A stretch of DNA of 33,383 nt from an uncultured Synechococcus sp. (lineage in GTDB: Bacteria > Cyanobacteriota > Cyanobacteriia > Phormidesmidales > Phormidesmidaceae), in contig CALDSK010000044.1 in NCBI GenBank assembly GCA_937911865.1, forward strand, positions 1 to 33,383, written 5' to 3'. Below the pieces are notes generated by a model that saw only the letters and a program-made list of their open reading frames with translations, did not search any database and was not told the DNA's origin. Below, one piece after another: positions 1-8,700 of this stretch; position 1 is the stretch's first letter; each line of letters opens with the position of its first letter. The position numbers and the translations under genes were made by a program.

Positions 1-48
1 TGGCGATCACCGTCAAGTTCCTTCCTGACTAAACTTTTGTCAGTCAAT
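1..48. other. Unidentified sequence interrupting cas12k (possible IS end)
   Basis: Homology to Cas12k stops after codons for ARPKTL at about position 49, where family members continue with a PYP-like segment. None of the three minus-strand frames of 1-48 resumes Cas12k. On the plus strand an open frame ending in ITVKFLPD stops with TAA at 30-32. An imperfect hairpin (CTGAC...GTCAG, 26-44) follows and then TCAAT directly abutting the cas12k sequence. A subterminal hairpin next to TCAA recalls the right ends of IS200/IS605-type elements, but 48 bases cannot prove it. A deletion or rearrangement is the alternative. Confidence 0.35.
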
Positions 49-855
49 CAGGGTTTTCGGTCTCGCTAAAAGGCAAGCCTGCCATTGATTCTGCTCTTGA
101 TTACTTTTAGGGATTTTTGAAGTAGCGGTTAGGAGGGTTTCCAGCCAGGCTTCTCCGGTTAAATCTCGGCCTTTTGGGACTCGGCTATCAATTTGAGTCT
201 GTAGTCGTTGAATCTGTAGTTCGGCTTTGCGACGCCTCTGAGAAAATTTAGCTGGATCTTCTTCTTTTGAGGGCATCTTGCCGCCGTTTTTCAAGAAGTA
301 AGCAGTAGCACCGCGACTGAGTGGTTGCTTGGCCGCACGATATTTCTTGAAAAGATGGCTCCTGATTAAATTTGTCCGTCTAATCCCTTTGCTCTGTTCT
401 TCGGAATCTTGATCAATTGCCTTATTGATTTGTTTGAGAATTTGAGCAGCTTTCTTTTGAACAGAGGCTAGGTTTTGTTCGCAGATTTCGACTAGCTCGT
501 CGTCGCTCTTAAGGATTTCGAGCCATTTCTGCTTACCAGAAAGCTTCTGCTGAAGGCGATTTTGGATTGTAAACCATGACTTGAAAATGTAGTTCACAAC
601 CTTCCCAGCCGAGGCGTAGAATCGGCTGGGCTGTCCAGAGAATCGTTCGTCAGACTTTAATTGAGCACAAAACTTAGTGACGATATCAGCCGGGTGCCTT
701 CCTCGGATGCGCCATGTCGCAAACTCAGGATGATTAACAACGCATCGAATTAGCTCATTGATGAGAGGGGTATTTTTTTCGGCTGCTAACGACCAGAGAT
801 ATTGGCGAGTTTCCGATGACGCAATAAGGCGACATTGAATTGTTTTTTGAGCCAT
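40..855 (-). pseudogene. cas12k: Truncated Cas12k (C2c5) effector, N-terminal part only
   Basis: Cas12k is the nuclease-dead RNA-guided effector that directs V-K CAST insertion. The 271 residues match the Cas12k N-terminal region by memory of the ShCas12k protein. Shared blocks are NTPLINEL (about 28-35), SGQPSRFY near 73-80, VNYIFKSW, an RLQQKLSGK block, RRRKAELQIQRL and PKGRDLTGEAWLETLLTAT near 228-247. Intact Cas12k is roughly 640 residues, so the RuvC-like half is missing. The start ATG at 855 aligns with the usual N-terminus. The frame ends at TGA (40-42), and the last few codons are no longer Cas12k-like. Cas12k usually has a divergent MerR-type regulator (CvkR) beside it. None is present; the divergent neighbour is the DUF499 cargo gene. 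Loss of the C-terminal half should abolish guided insertion unless another copy acts in trans. Confidence 0.93.
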
Positions 856-950
856 GGGTCATCATCGGCGAAATTAGTTCAAGTGTATCATTTGAGACTT
901 ATATTTTTCCGCTCCCATCATTTTTATTGAAATAACGCCGGTCATTACAT

Positions 951-975
951 TGGTGCCAAATGTCGTGGTGCCAAA
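951..975. promoter_or_regulatory. Direct repeat pair, possible operator upstream of cas12k
   Basis: TGGTGCCAAA occurs twice (951-960 and 966-975) with a 15-bp period. The first copy sits in the palindrome TTGGTGCCAA. The pair lies about 100 bp upstream of cas12k in the 375-bp divergent region shared with the DUF499 operon. It may be a relic of the regulator-controlled cas12k promoter typical of V-K CASTs, but the binding protein is unknown. Apart from this, a weak promoter and a hairpin, I see nothing else in 856-1230. Confidence 0.4.
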
Positions 976-1093
976 CTGTCAATCTTCACTATTCGACGAC
1001 ATAATGCATTTTTTTTAGCCTATGGCTGTATACATGCTGAAATTAGTCAAATTTCACATAAAATTCTGATTCTAATAAGCCAGACTGGAGAAA

Positions 1094-1122
1094 TTAGAGT
1101 AGATTCTATAACGTCGGATAAT
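1094..1122 (+). promoter_or_regulatory. Weak candidate promoter for the defence operon
   Basis: GATAAT (1117-1122) resembles a -10 box. TTAGAG, 17 bases upstream, is a poor -35 match. It would give a leader of about 100 bases before the DUF499 start. This is a guess from consensus only. Confidence 0.2.
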
Positions 1123-1186
1123 GTGCGTTTGCTCACAAGGGTAAACCTACTGTCCCTGTAGAGTTTGCCTGAGAGAGAGATGTTGG

Positions 1187-1209
1187 TTGAGCGCTTTTCA
1201 GGCGCTTAA
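1187..1209 (+). promoter_or_regulatory. Leader hairpin just before the DUF499 start
   Basis: TTGAGCGC and GCGCTTAA form an 8-bp stem (one G-T pair) around a 7-base loop. The hairpin ends 21 bases before the ATG at 1231 and is followed by the palindrome TTAAGCTTAA (1206-1215). There is no T-tract, so it is not a standard terminator. It could affect translation of the first cargo gene or act as an operator. Confidence 0.4.
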
Positions 1210-1230
1210 GCTTAAATATAGAGAATCCAT

Positions 1231-4200
1231 ATGTTAAAGACGGTCAAAGACGGCTGCAAAATTCACCCATCTACTTTGGACTATCAGGTATCTGGTGGCG
1301 TTGAGAGCTTGGCTCAGATGATTGACCCTCAAGATGAGGGTAAGGCTTTTTTTGAGAAGAGCTATCTGACCCGAGGCATGGAAGAGCTGCTCCGTGAGGG
1401 ACTGTTAAGGCTATCGGGGCAGACGGATCAGGCATTGTTTGAGTTGGCTCAGGCGATGGGTGGTGGTAAAACTCACCTGATGTGCGCGTTAGGACTGCTG
1501 GCTAAGTATCCATCTGCGCGATCGCGCGTCTTACCTTCAGATGTCGTGCAGCGGCTAGATGACACCCAGGCTCAGGTTGCCATATTCGACGGTCGAGACA
1601 GTCCGGATCATTACCTGTGGGGTGAGCTTGCGAGGCAACTTGGTGCCCAAGAAGCGATGCGTCCGTTTTGGCAGAATGGCCCCAAGGCTCCTGGTAAAGA
1701 GCATTGGAAGGAAATGATTGGCGATCGCCCGACGCTGATTTTATTCGATGAGCTACCCCCTTACTTCCTTGAAGCTCGGACGATGCCAGTCGGGCAGGGT
1801 TCGATGGTAGATGTGCTCACTAGGGCATTGTCCAATTTATTTGTGGCCGCGCTGGAGCTACCGCGCTGCTGTGTGGTACTGGCAAACCTGTCTGATAGCT
1901 ATCGCGAGCAAGTCAAAGAAGTGAGTAAGCTCGTGGCCGATGTGCAGAGAGAAGCGTCTCGGCAGGCTAAGAAGATTACGCCCGTTTCGCTAGAAGGCAG
2001 TGAAGTTTACTCAATTTTGCGCAAGCGCCTATTTTCCTCAATGCCAACGGATGAGGAAATTGATGAAGTGGCAGAAGCCTATGCCGAGCAGGTAAAACTA
2101 GCGGAGGATAGCGGCTACTTAGCCGCACGTAGTCTGGAGCAAATTGCCGACGAAATTCGGGCGACCTATCCGTTTCATCCGTCGTTTAAGCATTTGGTTG
2201 CGCTGTTTAAGGACAATCCAGATTTTCGTGAGACGCGGGGGCTATTGCAGTTTGCCGCACGAGTAGTGCGCTCGGTGTGGCAGCGAGACCATAACGATGT
2301 CTTTTTGGTGGGTACTCAGCATCTGGATTTGAATGACTCTCAGGTGATGAATGAGGTCACAGACATTAACCGGGCGCTGCGACCGGCAATCACAATGGAT
2401 ATTGCCGATAATGGTAACGCCCATGCGGAAGATATTGACGCTAACCTGAACAGCGATGCAGCTTCGCAGGTGGCAGCAATGATTTTGTCAGCGTCGCTAT
2501 CTTTGGCTGTGAAGGGCCACATGGGGTTGCGCCGTGAGGAAGTGATTGAGTATCTATCTGCGCCGAATCGGAAACCGGAGGAGTTTTCTCAGGCATTTGA
2601 ACGATTGCGTAAGAGCGCTTGGTATCTTCATTCTGAGGGTGAGCTTTTTTACTTCAAAGATACTGAGAATCTGACCAAGCGTATTCAGCGAGAGGCGAAA
2701 GGTCTACCGGAACCAAAGGTGTATAAGGCGTTGAGGAACCGGCTTGAGGGCGAGCTGGAGGCTCAGTCGCGGCGGGCCTATCAGGAAGTGATGGTGATGC
2801 CTGAGATCGATGAAATTAAGCTGGGTAGCCATCGAATCTTAGTGGTCGTTCCACCCGACAATCGGGTTCCGCCTGAGGATATTCAGCGGTTTTATCAGTC
2901 TGTATCAGAAAAGAACAATTTATTGCTGCTCTCTGGAAATGACACCCATATGGCGAGCCGGGTAGAGGAAGCCTTGCGGGAGCTCTATGCCATTGAGAAT
3001 ATTGCTAGGAGTCTGAATTCTAGCGATCCGCTATATGCTCAGGCGCAAGATGCCAGGGAAGATGCGGAAGGGTCGTTTATTCAGGCGCTGCAAGGGACTT
3101 ACAACCGCGTGTTTTATCCGTCTGAAGATGAGCTTCAACCGGCCACTATTGAAAATGGGCTGAAGTTTGGGCAGAGCAGTGCGGATAGCGTTGAAACCCA
3201 GCTCGAAACCATGCTCGCGAGTATGCGCTGTGATGAAAAACTGGCTGTAGATGTCGATGAAAATCCGATCAAGTACTTTGCGATGGCTGAAGAAGACCTT
3301 TGGCCCCAGAGCGATCGCCGGACGCCCTGGCGCGATGTACTAATGCGTGCAAAAAGCAATCCGGCTTGGCCCTGGCTACCCGGTATTAAAGGGCTAGAGT
3401 CGCTGAAGGTAAAGGCGATCTCTCAGGGGCGTTGGCGAGAAGGTAATGATGGCTGGATTGAAAAAGGCCCATTCCCGAAGGAAAAAACGGCTGTCAATGT
3501 TTTGAGTCAGGAAGATACTCGCAGCGGTGAATCGGTACTTTCTATTACGCCGAGTCATGCTGGCCCGAGCCCGAAAGTGCATTATGCGACGACGGCGACA
3601 GTCAGTGAGGCCGACCCGGTGGTGGATGATCTGGATATTTTTCGCACGAGCGAACCGACGCTTTATTTCAGGGCTTTTGATAGCACGGGTAATCATGCTT
3701 CTGGGGAGCCTAAGCGGTGGGTTGCGAAGCTCAAAGTTCGCTATCAGGTTCATGACGCGCCTGATCAACGCACGGTTGAGCTGGCGGTCACGCCTGCTGC
3801 TGAGATTCGCTACACGACTGATGCGACGAACCCGCGTGAAGGTAGAGTCTATGACGAGCCGTTTACGATTTCAGATGATCGCACGCTGCTTCAGGTGTAT
3901 GCCAGTGCGGGAGAGGCGAAAGCAACTGAGACGTTTACAATTGCTGAGAAGGGCACCCAGCGGGCTGAGATTGATGAAGCACTGCCCGCCAAGCTAAAGC
4001 GTCAGAAGCCTAGATTTGATACGACGAATGCAGTCTTTGACATGATTACAACCTTCAAGGAGCGGCAGGGTGTTGTTTTTCATGGGGTAACGCTGCTAGT
4101 TGGCGAGGGGGAGCAGGCGGTGCAGGTACGGTTTAATGATCGCGCGGTGACGCCACCCGTCTTGGAAAAGGTGATTGCGGCCCTGAGGGAAAATCTGGAT

Positions 4201-4323
4201 GAGCCGGATGCTTTGGTACAGTTAACTATCCGGGATGGTGCTGCTTTTGATACCGGGTTCGACCTCAAAGCCTTTGCTGAGCTGGCAGGGATTGAGCTGA
4301 CGCCGGATACGGTGGAGCAATGA
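1231..4323 (+). CDS. DUF499 family ATPase of a DISARM/BREX-like defence system
   Basis: This is a large cytoplasmic P-loop ATPase of 1030 residues, the usual size for the DUF499 family. The Walker A-like motif is MGGGKTH (76-82) and Walker B is LILFDE (169-174). Residues around 848-905 (IRYTTDATNPR core) look like a chitobiase C-terminal-type beta domain, which may give a binding arm. DUF499 proteins are recurrent members of defence islands beside DUF1156 methylases and PLD helicases and are thought to power or gate the system. This is the first gene of the plus-strand cargo; the DUF3780 gene follows after 16 bases. The start at ATG 1231 has only a weak purine-rich site before it. The reading frame is intact, in contrast to the transposon genes. 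Family call is strong; the biochemical role is inferred. Confidence 0.88.
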   Translation: MLKTVKDGCKIHPSTLDYQVSGGVESLAQMIDPQDEGKAFFEKSYLTRGMEELLREGLLRLSGQTDQALFELAQAMGGGKTHLMCALGLLAKYPSARSRVLPSDVVQRLDDTQAQVAIFDGRDSPDHYLWGELARQLGAQEAMRPFWQNGPKAPGKEHWKEMIGDRPTLILFDELPPYFLEARTMPVGQGSMVDVLTRALSNLFVAALELPRCCVVLANLSDSYREQVKEVSKLVADVQREASRQAKKITPVSLEGSEVYSILRKRLFSSMPTDEEIDEVAEAYAEQVKLAEDSGYLAARSLEQIADEIRATYPFHPSFKHLVALFKDNPDFRETRGLLQFAARVVRSVWQRDHNDVFLVGTQHLDLNDSQVMNEVTDINRALRPAITMDIADNGNAHAEDIDANLNSDAASQVAAMILSASLSLAVKGHMGLRREEVIEYLSAPNRKPEEFSQAFERLRKSAWYLHSEGELFYFKDTENLTKRIQREAKGLPEPKVYKALRNRLEGELEAQSRRAYQEVMVMPEIDEIKLGSHRILVVVPPDNRVPPEDIQRFYQSVSEKNNLLLLSGNDTHMASRVEEALRELYAIENIARSLNSSDPLYAQAQDAREDAEGSFIQALQGTYNRVFYPSEDELQPATIENGLKFGQSSADSVETQLETMLASMRCDEKLAVDVDENPIKYFAMAEEDLWPQSDRRTPWRDVLMRAKSNPAWPWLPGIKGLESLKVKAISQGRWREGNDGWIEKGPFPKEKTAVNVLSQEDTRSGESVLSITPSHAGPSPKVHYATTATVSEADPVVDDLDIFRTSEPTLYFRAFDSTGNHASGEPKRWVAKLKVRYQVHDAPDQRTVELAVTPAAEIRYTTDATNPREGRVYDEPFTISDDRTLLQVYASAGEAKATETFTIAEKGTQRAEIDEALPAKLKRQKPRFDTTNAVFDMITTFKERQGVVFHGVTLLVGEGEQAVQVRFNDRAVTPPVLEKVIAALRENLDEPDALVQLTIRDGAAFDTGFDLKAFAELAGIELTPDTVEQ

Positions 4324-4339
4324 TAGGCAGTGCAGTGAT

Positions 4340-5005
4340 ATGGCGCTAGTACAGGCTAATCCGATGACTATGGCCAAAGAGCTGGAAAAGACCTCAAAAA
4401 AGACCTCAAAAAAGACGCGCAAGAAGGCTGCTAAGTCACCGGCCCATGCGACTCAAGGCTTTGGAGTGCCGCTGACGGCTGCGCCGCATCATTTTGTGGT
4501 GGTTGTTCCTCGGGGCTCTAAGCAGCCAGTGCAGATCGTCGAAGACTTGGGGATGCATATTTGCGGCGATGAGAGTGACCTGCTAGATCGTGTGGCGCTA
4601 TCGCGTGCTGTGTGGTCAGAGATTGCGGGTCCGGTGAAGCGGATGTTTAATGAGCGGTTGAAGGCGCACAAGCTGAAGCCGGGGCAATGGAAGGTAGGTA
4701 AGAACCGAGTGGATCGGTTGCTGGGAAAGGAGCTGTGTGTGTTGGCCTGGGCGATTGAGGATTTGGAAGAGGAGAAGGTGGGCTCGGCGCTGCGAAACTG
4801 GCTGGCGTTGCGTCCGGAGGAGCGCTGGTGGCTATTTGGAATGACGGCTTCTACGGTGGGGGCCTTGGGTGACAAGGGGCGGGGCTGGCGGATGGCGCTG
4901 AAGTATGCGTTGGGGGATTCGCCTCAACCAGTAATATTAGAGCCGCGCCGGGTTGAGAAGCACGCAGAGGAGAACTATGAAACGCTGCCATTATTTCAGA
5001 ATTAG
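4340..5005 (+). CDS. DUF3780 domain protein of the defence module
   Basis: This 221-residue protein matches my memory of DUF3780, a family seen almost only beside DUF499 and DUF1156 genes. The conserved-looking core spans about 45-205. It includes a hydrophobic HHFVVVVPRG strand, GQWKVGKNRVDRLLGKEL, and LRPEERWWLFGMTA. The N-terminus is a Lys/Thr-rich basic tail (KTSKKTSKK), encoded partly by a 12-bp tandem repeat (4388-4411). It may contact nucleic acid or be a length-variable linker. Alternative ATG starts exist at codons 9 and 11, and the chosen ATG (4340) follows the DUF499 stop by 16 bases. No enzymatic motif is visible. A structural or adaptor subunit of the DUF499/DUF1156 complex is the most likely role, by association only. 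Confidence 0.8.
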   Translation: MALVQANPMTMAKELEKTSKKTSKKTRKKAAKSPAHATQGFGVPLTAAPHHFVVVVPRGSKQPVQIVEDLGMHICGDESDLLDRVALSRAVWSEIAGPVKRMFNERLKAHKLKPGQWKVGKNRVDRLLGKELCVLAWAIEDLEEEKVGSALRNWLALRPEERWWLFGMTASTVGALGDKGRGWRMALKYALGDSPQPVILEPRRVEKHAEENYETLPLFQN

Positions 5006-5053
5006 GTTTAGCCTCTAGGCTAGGAATGCCAGATAAGCGCAGGAGCTTGTACT

Positions 5054-5305
5054 ATGACTGTCAAAGAATTATTGAACGCGGCTCAAAAGCTGAGTTTGCC
5101 AGACCAACTCCAACTGGCTAGTCAGCTTATGCAGGCAGCCCGCCAAAAACTTCAGACAGATTCTGAACCGGCTCAAATCCCACCGGATACGGAAGACCCT
5201 TTAATTGGTCTTTTCTCAGGCTCTGTAGACTTGGCTACGCGCTCTGAAGAAATTTTGGAGCAAGAGATTAATTCAGGTTCTGGGTTTACATGGAAAGAGT
5301 CTTAG
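5054..5305 (+). CDS. Small antitoxin-like protein (VapB-type partner of PIN toxin)
   Basis: This is an 83-residue acidic protein. An N-terminal helix (MTVKELLNAAQKLSLPDQLQLASQL pattern, about 1-28) resembles cyanobacterial type II antitoxins paired with PIN toxins. The C-terminal part is short and charged, as expected for a toxin-neutralising tail. Its stop overlaps the PIN gene start by 16 bases, the usual coupling that places antitoxin first. AGGAGC, about 12 bases before the ATG at 5054, is a fair ribosome site. The pair is embedded between DUF3780 and DUF1156, which are core genes of the surrounding system. I cannot assign a precise antitoxin DNA-binding fold. Confidence 0.7.
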   Translation: MTVKELLNAAQKLSLPDQLQLASQLMQAARQKLQTDSEPAQIPPDTEDPLIGLFSGSVDLATRSEEILEQEINSGSGFTWKES

Positions 5306-5703
5306 CAGATAGCGGCTTTGTTGTTGCTTTAGCGAATCGTTCTGACCAGAGGCACGCCGACGTTGCGCCTATTTACCAACAGTACAGACAGATTCTGTTG
5401 CCTCAAATGGTGCTGGTTGAGGTCGCCTACTTAGTGGGTCGTGAAGCTGGAATCTCTACCGTTGTTAGATTTTTGAAGGGTTTACCAGCTAGTCGATTTG
5501 AAGTGATTGAAGCGTCAGATCAAGACCTTGAGCGAACTGCTCAGATATTAGAGCAGTATGCAGATAGCAAAGTTGACTTTGTGGATGCGATTGTGATGTC
5601 GATCGCAGAGCGACTAAACATCACAGCAGTTTTAACTATCGATCAGCGTGATTTCAGGCTTTTTAGACCGTTACATTGCGAAAGTTTTACGCTACTCCCA
5701 TAA
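5290..5703 (+). CDS. PIN-domain ribonuclease toxin (VapC-like)
   Basis: This 137-residue protein has a complete PIN fold signature. Acidic residues that would bind metal are D7 (LADSGF), E44 (VLVEVAY), D96/D99 (KVDFVDAIV) and D118 (LTIDQRDF). VapC-like PIN proteins cut RNA, often tRNA or rRNA, when freed from their antitoxin. The ATG at 5290 lies inside the antitoxin gene, so the two are translationally coupled. It ends 26 bases before the ATG chosen for the DUF1156 methylase. All catalytic positions are present, so it is probably active. Role inferred: addiction module stabilising the island, or an abortive-infection arm of it. Confidence 0.85.
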   Translation: MERVLADSGFVVALANRSDQRHADVAPIYQQYRQILLPQMVLVEVAYLVGREAGISTVVRFLKGLPASRFEVIEASDQDLERTAQILEQYADSKVDFVDAIVMSIAERLNITAVLTIDQRDFRLFRPLHCESFTLLP

Positions 5704-5729
5704 TAATTATCCACTCTATTAGCTCTTTT

Positions 5730-8700
5730 ATGCCGACCACGCCTTTAACGCCACTTGCTCTCAAAGATGCACCTTCGCTAATAGAGCGGGTGTTTCCAGC
5801 GCAGAAGGTGTCGGCGGAGGCGCAGAAGGAGCGGAAGGCAGGAGCGGGGCAAACGCTGACGGCGCTGGGGTCTTACTGGAAGGGGCGCAAGCCGCTGATT
5901 ATGGTGCGGGCGATTGTGCTGGGCTGTTTGCTGCCGGTGACGGAGGATTTGGAGGCGGATCTACGCATTTTTGAGCTGTTGATGGCGATGGATGATGCGG
6001 CCTTTGGGCGGCGGGAGCCGAAACTGAAGGTGGTGGAGATTGCAGAGAGAATTACGTTGGAGAATCCTTGGGATTTTTTTGACTATAGCAACAAGTTTTA
6101 TGACCAAGATGAGATTGATGCGTTGCAATTTCCTTTGGATAGAGCGCAGTATCCGAAGCTGAAGGTGCGCTGGAAGAGGAAGCTGGTAGATGAGAAGAAG
6201 TATCCGCTTTTGGAACAGGCTTTAGAAGGGTTGGCTTATGAGGAGAAGGTGCGACTGTGTCGTCGTCCGGAAGAGCTTGATCCAGCGTTACTGTATGGCC
6301 CGATTTGGGATGAGGTGAATGGGCACTTGGCACGGTTTGGTGTGGAGGCGGATTCTCATGAGGCGCTGGTAGAGCAGTTGGGGATGCTGCGCTACGAGCA
6401 TCGGCCAAAGGTGGGAGATACCTTCTGTGGGGGTGGGTCGATACCGTTTGAGGCGGCGCGGATGGGGTGTGATGTGTATGCGTCGGATCTCAATCCGGTG
6501 GCTTGTATGCTGACCTGGGGGGCGCTGAATATTATTGGGGCGAGTACGGAAAAGAAAGAAGAGATTGAAAAGGCTCAAAGAGAAGTTGCGGAAGCGGTGG
6601 ATCGAGAGATTACTGATCTGGGGATTGAGCACAATGAAAGGGGAGATCGGGCAAAGGCGTTTTTGTATTGTTTGGAGATGCGGTGTCCGGAAACGGGGTG
6701 GATGGTGCCGATGGCACCGAGTTGGGTGATTTCTAAGAATAAAAAAAACTATGCAAAGCTTGTTCCTGATGCTGAGAAGAAACGATTCGATATCCAAGTG
6801 GTTTCAGATGCTAGCGCTGACGAAATAAAAGCAGCCTCGGAGGGGACTTTGCAGAGCGGCAATTTGGTTTATGAGATAAATGGAGAGGTTTATTGTACTC
6901 CAATAAAAACTATTCGTGGTGACTACCGGACAGAAGAAGGTTCTAATAAAAATCGTCTTCGGCAATGGGAGAAAAATAATTTTAAGCCACAGTTAAGCGA
7001 TATCTTTCAAGAGCGGTTGTATTGTATTCAGTGGATCACTCAGGAGACGCTAGAAAATTTCCGACAAGAGACTTACTTCGCCTCAGTCACTGAGGAAGAT
7101 CTGGAACGAGATAGGAAAGTTGAACATATTGTTGAAAATAATCTGACTACTTGGCAAGAAGAAGGCTTAGTTCCTGATATGGCCATTGAGCTGGGCGCTG
7201 AGACTACAAGGTTACACCGAGAGCGAGGATGGCAATATTGGCATCAGTTGTTTTCTCCTAGACAACTTTTATTGCTTTCGACATTAATGCGATATTCAAA
7301 AGAGTTTCCTGAGCTGCTTATCGATTTTTGTAAAGTTTTAGATTACGCTTCAAAGCTTTGTCAGTGGACTCCTGGCAGTCCGGGCAAACCGGGTGTTGCT
7401 GTCACTGGGGATAAAGTTGCTCATGTTTTCTACAATCAGGCACTCAACACTTTTTTTTCGTATGCAGAAAGGAGCGCTTATGAAATCGGCGCGTATATCT
7501 CCAGATATGAGCGTCGCTCGCACTCTATATCTGGGAATTTCTTAACTTGTAGCATCAATGCTCAAAACTCATCAAATAATTGTGATCTTTGGATAACGGA
7601 TCCTCCGTATGCTGATGCCGTTAGTTATGAAGAAATAACAGAATTCTTCATCGCCTGGCTCCGCAAAAATCCTCCCGCCCCCTTCGATCAATGGACCTGG
7701 GACTCCCGCCGCGCCCTCGCCATCAAAGGTGACGGCGAAGATTTCCGCCACGGCATGGTCGAAGCCTACCGCGCCATGACCAACCACATGCCTGACAACG
7801 GCCTACAATGCGTCATGTTCAACCACCAAGACACGGGCGTGTGGGCCGACATGGTCTCCATCTTTTGGGCAGCGGGCCTCCAAGTCGTCAGCGCCTGGTA
7901 CATCGCCACCGAAACCACCTCCGAACTCAAACAAGGCGGCTATGTCCAGGGCACCGTCACGTTGTTGCTTCGCAAACGACTCGCCACAGCATCCACATTC
8001 AAGCCAAGACTGCTTCCCAAAATCCGCAAGGAAGTCACCGCCCAAATCGAAGCCATGATGAATCTGAACGATACCGCTCAGGCCCATGGCGAATCCGTAT
8101 TCAACGACTCCGACCTGCAAATGGCAGGCTACGCCGCCGCCCTAAAAGTCCTTACCCAATACACCGAAGTCGATGGTCGCGACATGACCACCCTCGCCCT
8201 GCAACCCCGACAAAAAGGCGACACCACCGTTGTAGATGACATCGTAGAGTACGCCTCCGAAATCGCTAACAACCTACTCATTCCCGAACGCCTTAAAGAA
8301 CTCAACCCCGACACCTGGCGCGAAGTCTCCGGTGTTGAGCGTTTTTATCTGCGCATGATCGCCATCGAGAAAACCGGAGCCGCTAAACTCGACAACTATC
8401 AAAACTTCTCTAAAGCCTTCAACGTCGCCTATCAGCCCCTAATGGCCTCTCTGCAAGCCAACAAAGCCAGACTCAAAGGCGCAAAAGAATTCAAACCTCG
8501 TGAGCTAACTGGCGGCGACCTGGGTGGCACCCTCCTCAGCGAACTGCTCATGGCCATTCAAGAGCTACTGAACGATAAAGATCCCAAAGTCGTGCTGGGT
8601 CAAATTCGCTCTAGCCTTGATGCTACCTACTTTCAGAAACGGAGTCACCTGATGGCGATGGCTCATTACTTGGCTGATATGTGGCGCGATCGCCGTTCTG

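Noticed and set aside
1010..1017. Run of T at about 1010-1017 as terminator
   Set aside because: No stable stem precedes it on either strand.
5676..5729. TTG start extending the methylase by 18 residues
   Set aside because: It would overlap the PIN toxin end, has no ribosome site, and the added residues do not resemble the family.
7572..8314. Several open frames opposite the DUF1156 gene and others opposite DUF499, helicase and receptor genes
   Set aside because: They mirror the codon pattern of the real genes and encode no known domain.
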